Part shown: piece after piece, positions 53,331 to 62,073 of the stretch
Numbering within the stretch: position 1 is the first letter of the stretch
How the letters are laid out: every line of letters starts with the position of its first letter
Assembly: GCF_013426895.1 (NCBI RefSeq)
Contig: NZ_AP023175.1
Location: forward strand, 1,612,001-1,676,000
DNA from: Paraburkholderia largidicola
GTDB lineage: Bacteria; Pseudomonadota; Gammaproteobacteria; Burkholderiales; Burkholderiaceae
DNA length: 64,000 bases
Reading direction: 5' to 3'
Made by a program: the position numbers and the translations under genes
Notes under the pieces: generated by a model
Database searches by the model: none
What the model saw: only the letters and a program-made list of their open reading frames with translations
Told to the model about the DNA's origin: nothing

Positions 53331-54104
53331 CTACAGCGATTCGAGCGTCAGTTCTTCGGCCATCAGCCGGTTGCCCGCCATCAGCCCGCCATCGACGGGC
53401 AACACCACGCCCGTAATCACGCGCGCCATCGGCGACGCCAGAAACAGCACGGCGTCGGCGATATCGTCAGGCGTCGCGAAGTCGCGCAGCGGATACCACT
53501 TCTTCAGGTCCTCGAACACCTGCGGATTCTTGTCGACGCGCGCCTGCCATGCCTGTGTCTTCACCGTGCCCGGACACACGATGTTCGCGCGAATCCCGTA
53601 GCGGCCAAGCTCGATCGCCAGCGCTTTTGTGTAGCTGATCAGCCCCGCTTTCGCCGCGCTGTACGCGGGATGGCCGAGCGCCGCCAGGCCGTTCACGGAA
53701 CCGATCAGCACGATCGATCCGTGCTGGCGCTCGATCATCGACGCGCGCACCGCCTCGACCGTGTGATACGTGCCGTTCAGGTTCAACTCGACGTCGCGCC
53801 GCCAGCTCGCGGCGTCCGTCTTCGCGAGCGTCAGTCCTTGCGCCGCGCCAGCGTTGGCAACGAGCACATCGACGGGACCGCGTTTTTCGACTGCCTGCGC
53901 GACCGCTACGCGCACGGCGTCGGCGTCGCACAGATCGACGGCGATGGGCGTCACGCTGTCGGCGCCCAGTTCCGCAGCCAGTTTCTCCAGCGCGGCCGCG
54001 TCGACATCGAGCGCGAGCACCGTCGCGCCGTCCTGCACGAAACGCCGGCACAACACGCTGCCGATCCCGCCGCACGCTCCCGTCACCAGCACGACACGCT
54101 TCAT
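53331..54104 (-). CDS. SDR-family oxidoreductase (probable sugar or polyol dehydrogenase)
   Basis: A 257-residue short-chain dehydrogenase with the cofactor motif TGACGGIGSVLCRRF, NAG motif (LVANAGAAQG), catalytic Ser in IGSVNG, YSAAKAG (Tyr and Lys), and the PGTVKT loop. The acidic residue after the second strand (ALDVDAAAL) favours NAD. First gene of the minus-strand operon beside a sugar transporter, so it probably oxidises the imported sugar or polyol. ATG at 54104. Confidence 0.9.
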   Translation of the reverse strand: MKRVVLVTGACGGIGSVLCRRFVQDGATVLALDVDAAALEKLAAELGADSVTPIAVDLCDADAVRVAVAQAVEKRGPVDVLVANAGAAQGLTLAKTDAASWRRDVELNLNGTYHTVEAVRASMIERQHGSIVLIGSVNGLAALGHPAYSAAKAGLISYTKALAIELGRYGIRANIVCPGTVKTQAWQARVDKNPQVFEDLKKWYPLRDFATPDDIADAVLFLASPMARVITGVVLPVDGGLMAGNRLMAEELTLESL

Positions 54105-54411
54105 GTCCTGTCCTCTTTGCGATGTTCACAACTGCGGGCGGCCTTTTCCGTCCAGCCAAAAGCCGCGCCCGCTTGTAAATTTCCTACATATTGCACATTT
54201 ACACGGTCTGCCAGCCATCCGGACGCTTTCCAGGGCAAACACCCCGCAACGCACAAAAAGCCCATCCTTTACAGCATGTTATGCGCAAAACCGTCCGATA
54301 AAAAATATGGTCAGCCCTACGTGACAAGCTTTTTTTTCGTGTGTAGGATTTTTTCAAACAATTTAACCCAAGCGGCCGGCAACGGCGGCAGACCACCCCA
54401 GGAGAGACGAA
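54105..54411. other. Divergent promoter region of the sugar-transport locus
   Basis: No gene is supported. It contains TTCCTACA (54181-54188) and, 160 bp away, the inverted TGTAGGAT (54342-54349), possible paired repressor half-sites. A pyrimidine/T-rich run is at 54330-54338, and GGAGAG (54401-54406) precedes the binding-protein gene. Confidence 0.5.
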
Positions 54412-55644
54412 ATGTCGTTGCATGCACGTGCTTCCCTTACGCTCGGCAAAGTCGCCGCAGCGCTCGCGTTTGCAGGTCTTGCCCTATCGGCGAACGCCGA
54501 TACGGTGCGTGTGACGGTCGCGCATTACAGCGACGCGACGGCACCGTACTTCGAAAAAATGGCCCGCCAGTTCGAAAAGGCCAACCCCGGCACCACGATC
54601 AAGATCGAGGACGTGAACTGGGACACGCTTCAACAGAAGCTGCAAACGGATATCTCGGGCAACGCCAACGCCGATCTCGCGATCGTCGGCACGCGCTGGC
54701 TGCTCGACTTCGTGAAGGACGACGTCGCCGAGCCGCTCGACCCGTACATGGACGCGAACTTCAAGAACCGCTTCATTGGCCCGTTCCTCGCGCCCGGCCA
54801 GATCAACGGCAAGACCTACGGCCTCCCGATCGCCGCTTCGGCACGCGCGCTGTACTACAACAAGGATCTGCTCGCGAGCGTCGGTTATCCGAATGGCCCG
54901 AAGACGTGGAATGACGTGATCGATGCGTCGAAGAAGCTGAAGGCGAAGGGCGTTGCCGGTTTCGGCCTGCAAGGCAAGGAAATCGAAACCGACGTGTACT
55001 ACTACTACGCGCTGTGGACCAACGGCGGCGACGTGCTGAACAAGCAGGGCAAGGCCGGTTTCGATTCGCCGGCGGGCATCAAGGCGGCGACGCTGTACAA
55101 GTCGATGATCGATCAGGGCCTGACGCAGCCGGGCGTCACGGGCTACAGCCGTGAAGACGTGCAGAACCTCTTCAAGCAGGGCCGTGTCGCGATGATGATC
55201 TCCGCGCCGTTCCTCGCGAAGCAGATCAAGAAGGAAGCGCCGAACCTGAAGTACGGTATCGATCCGCTGCCCGTCGGCACGAATGGCGCGACGTATGCCG
55301 TCACCGATTCGATCGTGATGTTCAAGAACTCGAAGGTGAAGAAGGACGCCTGGAAGTTCCTCGACTATCTGTTCACGAAGGAACCGCGCGTCGAGTTCAC
55401 GAGCACGGAAGGTTTCCTGCCGACCACCAAGGCCGAGGCCGCCGACCCCGCATTCAACGATGCGGACACGAAGGCCTTCATCGCGCTGCTGCCGCAAGCG
55501 CGCTTCGCGCCGACCGTGTCGGGCTGGGAAGACACCGCGAAGGCCGTGACCAACGCGATGCAGGCCGTCTACCTCGGCAAGTCCAAGCCTGACGATGCGC
55601 TGAAACAGGCCGCAAGCCAGGCGAATCAGGCGCTTGGTCAGTAA
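54412..55644 (+). CDS. Sugar ABC transporter substrate-binding protein
   Basis: A 410-residue class I (CUT1, MalE/UgpB-like) periplasmic binding protein with a signal peptide cleaved near LSANADT. The core (DTVRVTVAHYSDATAPYFEKMARQFEKANPGTTIKIEDVNWDTLQQKL, then ADLAIVGTRWLLDFVKDDV and GLPIAASARALYYNKDLL) is typical. ATG at 54412 after GGAGAG. First gene of the plus-strand operon; an intercistronic hairpin follows. Confidence 0.94.
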   Translation: MSLHARASLTLGKVAAALAFAGLALSANADTVRVTVAHYSDATAPYFEKMARQFEKANPGTTIKIEDVNWDTLQQKLQTDISGNANADLAIVGTRWLLDFVKDDVAEPLDPYMDANFKNRFIGPFLAPGQINGKTYGLPIAASARALYYNKDLLASVGYPNGPKTWNDVIDASKKLKAKGVAGFGLQGKEIETDVYYYYALWTNGGDVLNKQGKAGFDSPAGIKAATLYKSMIDQGLTQPGVTGYSREDVQNLFKQGRVAMMISAPFLAKQIKKEAPNLKYGIDPLPVGTNGATYAVTDSIVMFKNSKVKKDAWKFLDYLFTKEPRVEFTSTEGFLPTTKAEAADPAFNDADTKAFIALLPQARFAPTVSGWEDTAKAVTNAMQAVYLGKSKPDDALKQAASQANQALGQ

Positions 55645-55677
55645 CGCGCGGTTTGATGATCTGTTGATGTAGTACTG

Positions 55678-55710
55678 GAAGCCGCATCGGTTTTAGGCCG
55701 ATGCGGCTTC
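55678..55710 (+). other. Intercistronic hairpin after the binding-protein gene
   Basis: A perfect 13-bp stem (GAAGCCGCATCGG at 55678-55690, complement 55698-55710) with a 7-nt loop and no following T tract. Such hairpins commonly protect the binding-protein mRNA or attenuate readthrough, giving more binding protein than permease. Confidence 0.7.
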
Positions 55711-55773
55711 GCATTCGATAAGCGCAGTGCTTTCAAGCAAAGCGCCGCCGGCCCATTCCGTCCCGAGGGCTTC

Positions 55774-56703
55774 ATGAGTTCCAATGCCCAAGCATCCGTC
55801 GATCGAGCACGCATGAGCCGTTCCATTTCGCCACGCGCCGCCGCGCCCTGGTGGCTGATCGCGCCGAGTCTGATCCTCGCGCTGTTCATCATCAGTTACC
55901 CGATCTTCAACATCGTGTATCAGTCGGTACACGATGTCTCGCGCTTCGGCGCGATTCGCGATTTCACCGGCTTGAAGAACTTCTTCACGGTGTTCGCCGA
56001 CCCCGTGTTTCTCGATTCGCTGCGCCGGACCATCGTGTGGACGGCAGCCGTCGTCGGCGGCACGGTGATCATTTCGGTGCCCGTTGCGCTGGTGCTGAAT
56101 CAGGATTTCCACGGTCGCGGCATCGCGCGCACGATCATCATGCTGCCGTGGTCCGTGTCGCTGACGATGACGGCCGTCGTCTGGCGCTGGGCGTTCAACG
56201 ACGACTACGGCATGGTCAACGTGACGCTGCAGCGGCTTGGGTTGATCGGCGGTCCGATTCACTGGCTGGCGACGCCCGAACTGGCGTTTCCCGTCGAGAT
56301 CGCAGTCGGTATTCTCGTGTCGATACCGTTCACGGTGACGATCCTGCTCGGCGGCCTGTCGTCCGTGCCGGGCGACATCTACGAGGCCGCGCGCATCGAC
56401 GGCGCGAGCGCGTGGCAACAGTTCCGTCAATTGACCTTGCCCTTGCTGCGCCCGTTCGTGAACATGGCGATCCTGCTCAACGTGATCTACGTGTTCAACT
56501 CGTTCCCGATCATCTGGGTGATGACGCAAGGCGGCCCCGACAACGGCACACATATTCTCGTCACCTATCTGTACGAACTCGGCTTCAGGCTCGGACGTCC
56601 GGGCCAGGCGGCGGCCGTGTCGCTCGTCATGCTGATCATGCTGTTCGTGTTTTCGGTGCTGTATCTGCGCATTCAGCCGTCGAAAGAAGGAGAGCCCGCA
56701 TGA
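55774..56703 (+). CDS. Sugar ABC transporter permease (MalF/UgpA-like)
   Basis: A 309-residue CUT1 permease with six helices. The EAA coupling loop reads IYEAARIDGASAWQQFRQLTLPLLRP. N-terminal helix WWLIAPSLILALFIISYPIFNIVYQS. ATG at 55774 after GAGGG; an in-frame ATG at 55813 is less likely. Its stop overlaps the start of the next permease (ATGA). Confidence 0.94.
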   Translation: MSSNAQASVDRARMSRSISPRAAAPWWLIAPSLILALFIISYPIFNIVYQSVHDVSRFGAIRDFTGLKNFFTVFADPVFLDSLRRTIVWTAAVVGGTVIISVPVALVLNQDFHGRGIARTIIMLPWSVSLTMTAVVWRWAFNDDYGMVNVTLQRLGLIGGPIHWLATPELAFPVEIAVGILVSIPFTVTILLGGLSSVPGDIYEAARIDGASAWQQFRQLTLPLLRPFVNMAILLNVIYVFNSFPIIWVMTQGGPDNGTHILVTYLYELGFRLGRPGQAAAVSLVMLIMLFVFSVLYLRIQPSKEGEPA

Positions 56704-57545
56704 ACGCGAAGATGAAACGCACCGTGTGGTGCTGGCTCGCGCTGTCGCCGCTTATCGTGGTCGTGTTGTTCCCGTTTGCGGTGATGTTCTTCACCGCGCT
56801 GAAACCTGCGAACGAAGTGTTCGTCTATCCGGCGCGCTGGCTGCCGATGCACTGGCAATGGCAGAACTTCGTCGACATGTGGACGGCCGCGAACTTCGGC
56901 GTCGCCTTGCGCAACAGCACTGTCATCAGCCTGCTGTCGACGGCGCTCGCGCTCGCCGTCAGCCTGCCCGCCGCGTATGCGCTCGCGCGCTTTCCGTTTC
57001 GCGGGCGCGGGCTGTATCGACAGTTTCTGCTCGTCACGCAGATGCTTTCGCCGATTCTGCTCGTGGTCGGGCTGTTCCGTCTCGCCGCGATGATTCCGTA
57101 TGGCGACGGCAATCTCGTCGACTCGAAGATCGGCGTGATCGTCTCGTATGCGGCGTTCAATATCGCCTTCGCCGTGTGGATGCTGTCGTCGTATTTCCAG
57201 ACCGTGCCGCGCGATCTCGAAGAATCCGCGTGGCTCGAAGGATGCAGCCGCACACGCGCCGTGTTCAAGGTGTTTCTGCCCCTCGCGGTGCCCGCCATCG
57301 TCGTGACGGCCATCTTCACGTTCATCAATGCGTGGAACGAGTTCGCCGTCGTCTACACGCTGATCCGCTCGCCCGAGAACAAGACGCTCACCGTGCAGGT
57401 CACGGATATGGTGGCGGGCAAGTACGTCGTCGAATGGCATCTGGTGATGGCCGCGACGCTGTGCGCGACGTTGCCGGTGTCGATCGTGTTCGCGTGGCTG
57501 CAGCGCTATCTCGTGAAGGGCCTCGCACTCGGCGCGGTCAAGTAA
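56700..57545 (+). CDS. Sugar ABC transporter permease (MalG/UgpE-like)
   Basis: A 281-residue CUT1 permease partner. The EAA loop reads LEESAWLEGCSRTRAVFKVFLPLAVPAI, and NAWNEFAVVYTLI and the pattern of six helices are typical. ATG at 56700 overlaps the upstream stop, with AAGGAGAG before it. A terminator follows at 57567. Confidence 0.94.
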   Translation: MNAKMKRTVWCWLALSPLIVVVLFPFAVMFFTALKPANEVFVYPARWLPMHWQWQNFVDMWTAANFGVALRNSTVISLLSTALALAVSLPAAYALARFPFRGRGLYRQFLLVTQMLSPILLVVGLFRLAAMIPYGDGNLVDSKIGVIVSYAAFNIAFAVWMLSSYFQTVPRDLEESAWLEGCSRTRAVFKVFLPLAVPAIVVTAIFTFINAWNEFAVVYTLIRSPENKTLTVQVTDMVAGKYVVEWHLVMAATLCATLPVSIVFAWLQRYLVKGLALGAVK

Positions 57546-57566
57546 GCCCTCTCCTTTCTGTCACAC

Positions 57567-57593
57567 AAGGGCCGTCGCGCCGCGGCGGCCCTT
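57567..57593 (+). terminator. Hairpin terminator of the sugar-transport operon
   Basis: A 12-bp GC-rich stem with one G-T wobble (57567-57578 with 57582-57593) and a three-base loop lies 22 bp after the permease stop. Downstream sequence is only moderately T-rich. Confidence 0.65.
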
Positions 57594-57751
57594 CGTCTGC
57601 GCCCTTTCCTGCCGCCTTGTACAGTGGTTCCGCAACAGCGCAGAAGTGGTTACCTCAAATTGGTAAAAATTGGCCATTTTCTACGGCCAGTTTCACGCCT
57701 AATCTTCATGTGTCGCGCAGATCAATGCGCACTCTCACTGAGGAAACGATC

Positions 57752-58189
57752 ATGGAACAACGTCTCGACTTCTACAAAGCTAACCCACACGCAATCAAGG
57801 CGATGCTCGCGCTCGAAGAGCGCATCGGCAAGAGCGACCTCGAAAAGTCGCTGACGGAACTGGTCCGCCTGCGCGCATCGCAGATCAACGGCTGCGCGTT
57901 CTGCGTCGACATGCACACCGCCGACGCACGCAAGGGCGGCGAGACGGATCGGCGTCTGGCGACGGTCGTCGTATGGCGTGAAACGCCGTTCTTCACGGCG
58001 CGCGAACGCGCGGCACTGGAATGGACGGAAGCCGTGACGCTGGTCTCCGAGAATCACGTGCCGGACGCTGTGTGGGAAGCCGTGAAGCCGCATTTCAGCG
58101 AGGCCGAACTGGTCGACCTGACGCTGCTGATTTCGGCGATCAATGCATGGAACCGCTTCGCGATTTCGTTCCGCAAGACGCCGGCGTAA
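57752..58189 (+). CDS. AhpD-like carboxymuconolactone decarboxylase-family protein
   Basis: A 145-residue all-helical protein with the AhpD core motif NGCAFCVDMHTADARKGGE: a CxxC redox pair and the following His. It therefore resembles alkylhydroperoxidases more than true decarboxylases. Likely a peroxidase or thiol-redox role in the cytoplasm. ATG at 57752 after GAGGAA. Single gene between two terminators. Confidence 0.9.
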   Translation: MEQRLDFYKANPHAIKAMLALEERIGKSDLEKSLTELVRLRASQINGCAFCVDMHTADARKGGETDRRLATVVVWRETPFFTARERAALEWTEAVTLVSENHVPDAVWEAVKPHFSEAELVDLTLLISAINAWNRFAISFRKTPA

Positions 58190-58223
58190 GGCGCCTGTCG
58201 AGCGTTTCGGGCGGCGTGTGAAG

Positions 58224-58250
58224 AAAGCGGGCATCGATGCCCGCTTTTTT
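58224..58250 (+). terminator. Rho-independent terminator of the AhpD-like gene
   Basis: A perfect 11-bp stem (AAAGCGGGCAT, 58224-58234, complement 58237-58247) with a two-base apex and a run of T residues to 58250. Confidence 0.9.
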
Positions 58251-58422
58251 ACGTCGAACAGACTTTGACTTCGCGCCGAACCTCCGCAAAATCGGACAAT
58301 CCTGACGAGCGCTGAAGACAGATCTGATTAACGAAGCTCACTGCTGTCAATACAGTCCTCCGTACGATGACACCTTGATGAACGGTGCATCGTGATCTTC
58401 AGATAACAACGGAGCATTTGAC

Positions 58423-58647
58423 ATGAAAGTGAAATCTGCATTACTTGCGTTGCTCGCTTCATCGATGTTGTCGTGTTTCGCGCAGTCCGCATCGGCAGCA
58501 CCGAACGCGCTGGAAGGGCAACCTTTCGCGATGAAATCGGACGGGCCGAAAAGCGCTTCGGTCGCCGATCAGACACTCGCATTCGGCTACTGGATTTGCG
58601 ATCCCAGCTGGGATCCTTCGGATTGCTACTGGCTTCCGGGCGATTAA
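58423..58647 (+). CDS. Small secreted protein with Trp/Cys-rich C-terminus
   Basis: A 74-residue precursor. Residues 1-25 form a Sec signal peptide (MKVKSALLALLASSMLSCFA, cleavage near SASAA). The mature ~48-residue peptide ends in an aromatic, two-Cys segment (FGYWICDPSWDPSDCYWLPGD) that could form one disulfide loop. No family is recognised. ATG at 58423 has GGAG upstream, and a strong terminator follows, so it is very probably a real monocistronic gene. Confidence 0.75.
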   Translation: MKVKSALLALLASSMLSCFAQSASAAPNALEGQPFAMKSDGPKSASVADQTLAFGYWICDPSWDPSDCYWLPGD

Positions 58648-58675
58648 AGAACCCGCACTGAACGAATGAAGCGCG

Positions 58676-58710
58676 ACACCCTGCAAGCACTCAAGCTTGC
58701 AGGGTGTTTT
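58676..58710 (+). terminator. Rho-independent terminator of the small secreted protein gene
   Basis: A perfect 13-bp stem (58676-58688 with 58695-58707) with a six-base loop, and TTTT at its 3' side. Confidence 0.88.
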
Positions 58711-58791
58711 CATTTCCCGGCCAGGCCCGTGGGCCTGCGTTCGGCCAGCATTGGCGCTATGCTAATGGACCCACTCACCAGGAACACGCTC

Positions 58792-59502
58792 ATGAAAACG
58801 ACCACAGGCTCCATGATCACTTTCAGCCGCCCAGACGGTAAACAACTGCAAGGTTATCTGGCTACGCCCGAGAAAACAGATGGCGCGCCCGCAGTGGTCG
58901 TCATTCAGGAATGGTGGGGCTTGAACGACCAGATTCGCGGCGTCGCAGATCGCCTCGCGGCAGCTGGTTACTTGGCGCTCGTGCCCGATCTGTATCGCGG
59001 CAAGTCGACGGTCGAAGAGGAAGAAGCGCATCACCTGATGGACGGACTCGATTTCGGCGATGCCGCATCGCAGGACGTTCGCGGCGCGGCGCAGTACCTC
59101 AAGCAGCGCTCGGGCCGCGTGGCCGTGATGGGCTATTGCATGGGCGGCGCGCTGACCCTGCTCACGCTGGGTCAAAGCCCGGAAGTATCGGCAGGCGTCG
59201 TGTTCTACGGCTTCCCTCCGCTCGACTATATCGACGCGTCGAAAATCAAGGTGCCGGTTATCGGGCATTACGCGACGCAGGACGCGTTCTTCCCGATCGC
59301 GACGGTCGAAACGCTCGAATCGAAGCTGCGCGACGCGAACGTCGATGTCGAGTTCCATCGCTATCTCGCGCATCACGCGTTCGCCAACGAAACAGCCGTC
59401 GGCTTCAGCCGCATCGCCGGCACGCAGTTCGACCCGGTGTGGTCCGAAATGGCGTGGGATCGGACGCTGACCTTTCTGGGGCGCAAGCTCTGGGAGAAGT
59501 AA
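58792..59502 (+). CDS. Dienelactone hydrolase-family protein
   Basis: A 236-residue alpha/beta hydrolase. The triad can be placed as Cys in MGYCMGGAL, Asp in YATQDAFFP and His in YLAHHAFAN, and the family Glu in VIQEWWGLNDQ. In dienelactone hydrolases the nucleophile is Cys, as here. Substrate may be a lactone of an aromatic pathway, but many members are of unknown role. ATG at 58792 follows AGGAAC; earlier in-frame ATGs lie in the preceding terminator region. Confidence 0.92.
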   Translation: MKTTTGSMITFSRPDGKQLQGYLATPEKTDGAPAVVVIQEWWGLNDQIRGVADRLAAAGYLALVPDLYRGKSTVEEEEAHHLMDGLDFGDAASQDVRGAAQYLKQRSGRVAVMGYCMGGALTLLTLGQSPEVSAGVVFYGFPPLDYIDASKIKVPVIGHYATQDAFFPIATVETLESKLRDANVDVEFHRYLAHHAFANETAVGFSRIAGTQFDPVWSEMAWDRTLTFLGRKLWEK

Positions 59503-59564
59503 AAGTCGCAGCGCGCGATGTGCGCGCGTGAAAAGCGTGTTCGGGTCCGCCCGGCGGGCGCAGT

Positions 59565-60323
59565 TCACCGCGCCCGTCGCGGATACCTCAACAGATCATC
59601 GGCAACGGGCACGGCGGCCAGCACGAGCAACAGCGCCGCGAGGGGCAGCGTCGCAATGAATCCCACCTGTTTGAACGCAATCGCGCCGGCAAGCCCGCCC
59701 GCGAGAAACATGCCGAGCAGCGAGGCGAGCAAACCGAGCCGCCGCATATCGGCGCCGACGTAAGCCGCTTCCGTCGACGGCACGCCCCGGTTCCAGTACA
59801 AGCCCTTGCCGATTTCGATGCCGAGATCCGTCACGAGTCCCGTGACGTGCGTCGTGCGGATTTCCGCTTTCGATATCTTGGTGATCATCGCGTTCTGCAG
59901 CCCCATCACGTAGCAAAGCAGCGTGACGGTGGCGGGCACGAACAGCAGACGGTGCTGCTCCAGGTTCGCGCCGAGCACGCCGAAGCACAACAGCAGTAGC
60001 CCTTCGAGCACGAGCGGCATCGCGTAGACGCTTTGCGTGCCTCGTCGTCGGCCCCAGTTGATCAGAATGGCCGAACTCGCCGCACCCGCGAGAAACGCGA
60101 AGATCGAACTCGCCGCCGACAGCACGAACGCGAGGTTGCCGAGCGCGAGATTGTCGGCGAGCGACGACACCATGCCGGACATGTGCGACGTGTATTGGCC
60201 GATCGCCAGAAAGCCGCCAGCGTTTGCAGCGCCGGCAATCCCGGCGAGCGCGAGGCCAAGCCGCCGGTTGGCGGCGTCAGTGCGAGCGGCCGAGGTAAAG
60301 CCGCGAAGATAGTCAACGGGCAC
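59565..60323 (-). CDS. DUF1275 (YoaK-type) membrane protein
   Basis: A 252-residue inner-membrane protein with about six to seven helices. ANRRLGLALAGIAGAANAGGFLAIGQYTSHMSGMVSSLAD and LCYVMGLQNAMITKISKAEIRTTHVTGLVTDLGIEIG are signature segments of DUF1275, whose function is unknown. The GTG at 60323 (VPVDYLRGFTS) is chosen because family members start with this motif; an in-frame start at 60428 adds 35 unconserved residues. Confidence 0.85.
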   Translation of the reverse strand: MPVDYLRGFTSAARTDAANRRLGLALAGIAGAANAGGFLAIGQYTSHMSGMVSSLADNLALGNLAFVLSAASSIFAFLAGAASSAILINWGRRRGTQSVYAMPLVLEGLLLLCFGVLGANLEQHRLLFVPATVTLLCYVMGLQNAMITKISKAEIRTTHVTGLVTDLGIEIGKGLYWNRGVPSTEAAYVGADMRRLGLLASLLGMFLAGGLAGAIAFKQVGFIATLPLAALLLVLAAVPVADDLLRYPRRAR

Positions 60324-60461
60324 GATGACGCCTGCAAAAGAAGGGAATTTCGACAATCCTACCTTCAAATGGCGCTTATCTCGTTTTTGATGCCCGACAA
60401 CACCCTGCGATGATTTGTCGCAGGGCATCGTCGCCGCTGCGAGATCGTGCCCGTCCGGCCC

Positions 60462-60487
60462 GCGAGTTCGCCGTTCAGCGAACTCGC
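60462..60487. terminator. Hairpin downstream of the glycine-zipper gene
   Basis: Perfect 9-bp arms GCGAGTTCG (60462-60470) and CGAACTCGC (60479-60487), extended by GGCC pairs. It lies about 20 bp after the glycine-zipper stop on the minus strand. No T tract, so terminator function is tentative. Confidence 0.45.
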
Positions 60488-60506
60488 AAGGCCGTCAGTT
60501 CGCCAA

Positions 60507-60959
60507 TCAGTCGTCGTAGTGACGATGCTTGTGCTTGCGCTTGTACGAACCGTGCGAACCGTAACCGCGCGAATAGTCGTCGGCGTACGAGTTGGAACGC
60601 GAGATGTTGCCGCCGAGCGCCGAGCCGGCGCCGCCGCCCAGCGCCGCGCCGACCAGGCCGCCTCCGCGCCCGCCCATCGCGTTGCCCGCCGCGGTGCCTG
60701 CACCGCCACCGAGCGCGCCGCCGATGATCGCGCCCGTGCGCTCACGGCGGTTCGACGTGACCGCGCCACCCGCGCCGCCACCCACCGCGCCGCCGATCAC
60801 GGCGCCCGTGCTACCGCCCACTGCGCCGCCCAATGCCGCGCCGGCGACGCCGCCGAGCGCGCCGCCAAGCGCATTGTTCATATCGCCAGCCATCGCCGGC
60901 AACGAGGCCGCAGCCGTCAGCGCTGCAATGGCCACCATCTGAATGATTCGCTTCGACAT
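60507..60959 (-). CDS. Secreted glycine-zipper protein
   Basis: A 150-residue protein with a signal peptide (MSKRIIQMVAIAALTAAASL, cleavage near AMAGD), then repeated GG-ALGG/AVGG glycine-zipper units (residues ~27-115) and a basic, Tyr/His-rich tail (YKRKHKHRHYDD). Glycine zippers mediate helix packing in membranes; such proteins are often outer-membrane or periplasmic. Function unknown. ATG at 60959 (MSKRII) is chosen by the signal peptide; no good ribosome site is seen. Confidence 0.8.
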   Translation of the reverse strand: MSKRIIQMVAIAALTAAASLPAMAGDMNNALGGALGGVAGAALGGAVGGSTGAVIGGAVGGGAGGAVTSNRRERTGAIIGGALGGGAGTAAGNAMGGRGGGLVGAALGGGAGSALGGNISRSNSYADDYSRGYGSHGSYKRKHKHRHYDD

Positions 60960-61149
60960 AGTTTGATCTGTAGTTTTTGAGACGGGCCGAGTATAACCAA
61001 CGCCCTGAAAGGCATTCGTAACACCGGTCATTCCTCCCGGTAAGAGGTGTAACAATTTCCGCCCGCTTTGGGGCGACTGGCCCGCCAGATAAGGCGCGCG
61101 CGGCTTTCTGAGCCATCGTTGCGCTCAGCAGGACACACTTTTTCGTCGC

Positions 61150-61968
61150 TCAACGTTGTGCAGCGACGACGTGCGCTTGAATCTTCCCGTCGATTGCGTT
61201 AGCCCCGAAACGTTCGCGAAGGGCGGCTGCGCAAACTGCGGTCGCTTCGTCGAGCGTCGCGCCCGGGCGGCTCTCGATTTCGGCGCGCATCGGCGTCCCC
61301 TGGCAGAACGCGATCGCGGCTGCCTGCGCCGACGCCGCGCCGCTGCGTTGCGCGATCGTCTCGATGCGCGGCGGCGGCGCATCGAAGCCACCGTTCGCGA
61401 GGTCGCGCGCAATGATGTTGGTGTCCCAATAGCCGTGCGGCACGCGCTGCATGAACCGCGGCGGGTCCGCCGCATATAGCTTGCCGAGCGCGTCCGAAAC
61501 CGTATCGGCAAACGTGTTCTCTTCGATGCGATCCCAGACGTTGAACAGCAGCACGCCGCCGCTTCGCAGCACGCGCCGCGCTTCGGCATACGCACGCGCC
61601 TTGTCGGGAAAAAACATGGCGCCGAACTGGCAGACGATCAGATCGAAGCTTGCGTCGCCGAATGGCAGGTGCGTCGCATCCGCCTGCTGCCATGTCACGG
61701 GCCTGCGCGTGCCGAGCGTTGCGGCGCAGTCGAGCATCGCCTGATTGAGATCTGTCGCGATGATTTCGACATGCTCGGGCAGCGCCTCCGCCAACGCTCG
61801 CGTGACGACGCCCGTGCCCGCCGCGATTTCGAGCACGCACGACGGTTGAACCGACGCCGCCCTGCTGGCGAGATCGCGTGCGTAGGGTTCGAAGATCATC
61901 GGCACGAGGTAGCGCTCGTAGATTTCAGGGATCGAGCCAGTGAAACCCGTGTCGTTGGATGTGCTCAT
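61150..61968 (-). CDS. Class I SAM-dependent methyltransferase
   Basis: A 272-residue methyltransferase with motif I VLEIAAGTGVVTRALAE, the acidic TDLN after strand 2, and ADATHLPFGDASFDLIVCQFGAMFF, as in UbiE/Methyltransf_11 proteins. Substrate unknown. ATG at 61968 follows GGAGG. Divergent from the ArsR gene with a 97-bp gap, so ArsR may regulate it. Confidence 0.9.
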   Translation of the reverse strand: MSTSNDTGFTGSIPEIYERYLVPMIFEPYARDLASRAASVQPSCVLEIAAGTGVVTRALAEALPEHVEIIATDLNQAMLDCAATLGTRRPVTWQQADATHLPFGDASFDLIVCQFGAMFFPDKARAYAEARRVLRSGGVLLFNVWDRIEENTFADTVSDALGKLYAADPPRFMQRVPHGYWDTNIIARDLANGGFDAPPPRIETIAQRSGAASAQAAAIAFCQGTPMRAEIESRPGATLDEATAVCAAALRERFGANAIDGKIQAHVVAAQR

Positions 61969-62057
61969 CGGACGCCTCCGTTCCGCGCGATTGACGCAAA
62001 GCCCATGTGGACAGCTTAGACGCGCGCCTTCGCTGCGCCACCGTTTTTGCACTATAC

Positions 62058-62073
62058 TTAGCCTTATGGCTAA
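62058..62073. promoter_or_regulatory. Candidate ArsR operator over the start codon, with a -10 just upstream
   Basis: TTAGCC-N4-GGCTAA, a perfect palindrome that includes the arsR ATG (62066). TATACT at 62053-62058 is a good -10 hexamer and would place the transcript start at or beside the ATG. Confidence 0.55.

Noticed and set aside
60403..60425. Hairpin CCCTGCGA/TCGCAGGG upstream of the DUF1275 start.
   Set aside because: No T tract on either strand and no nearby gene end in the right orientation; probably incidental.
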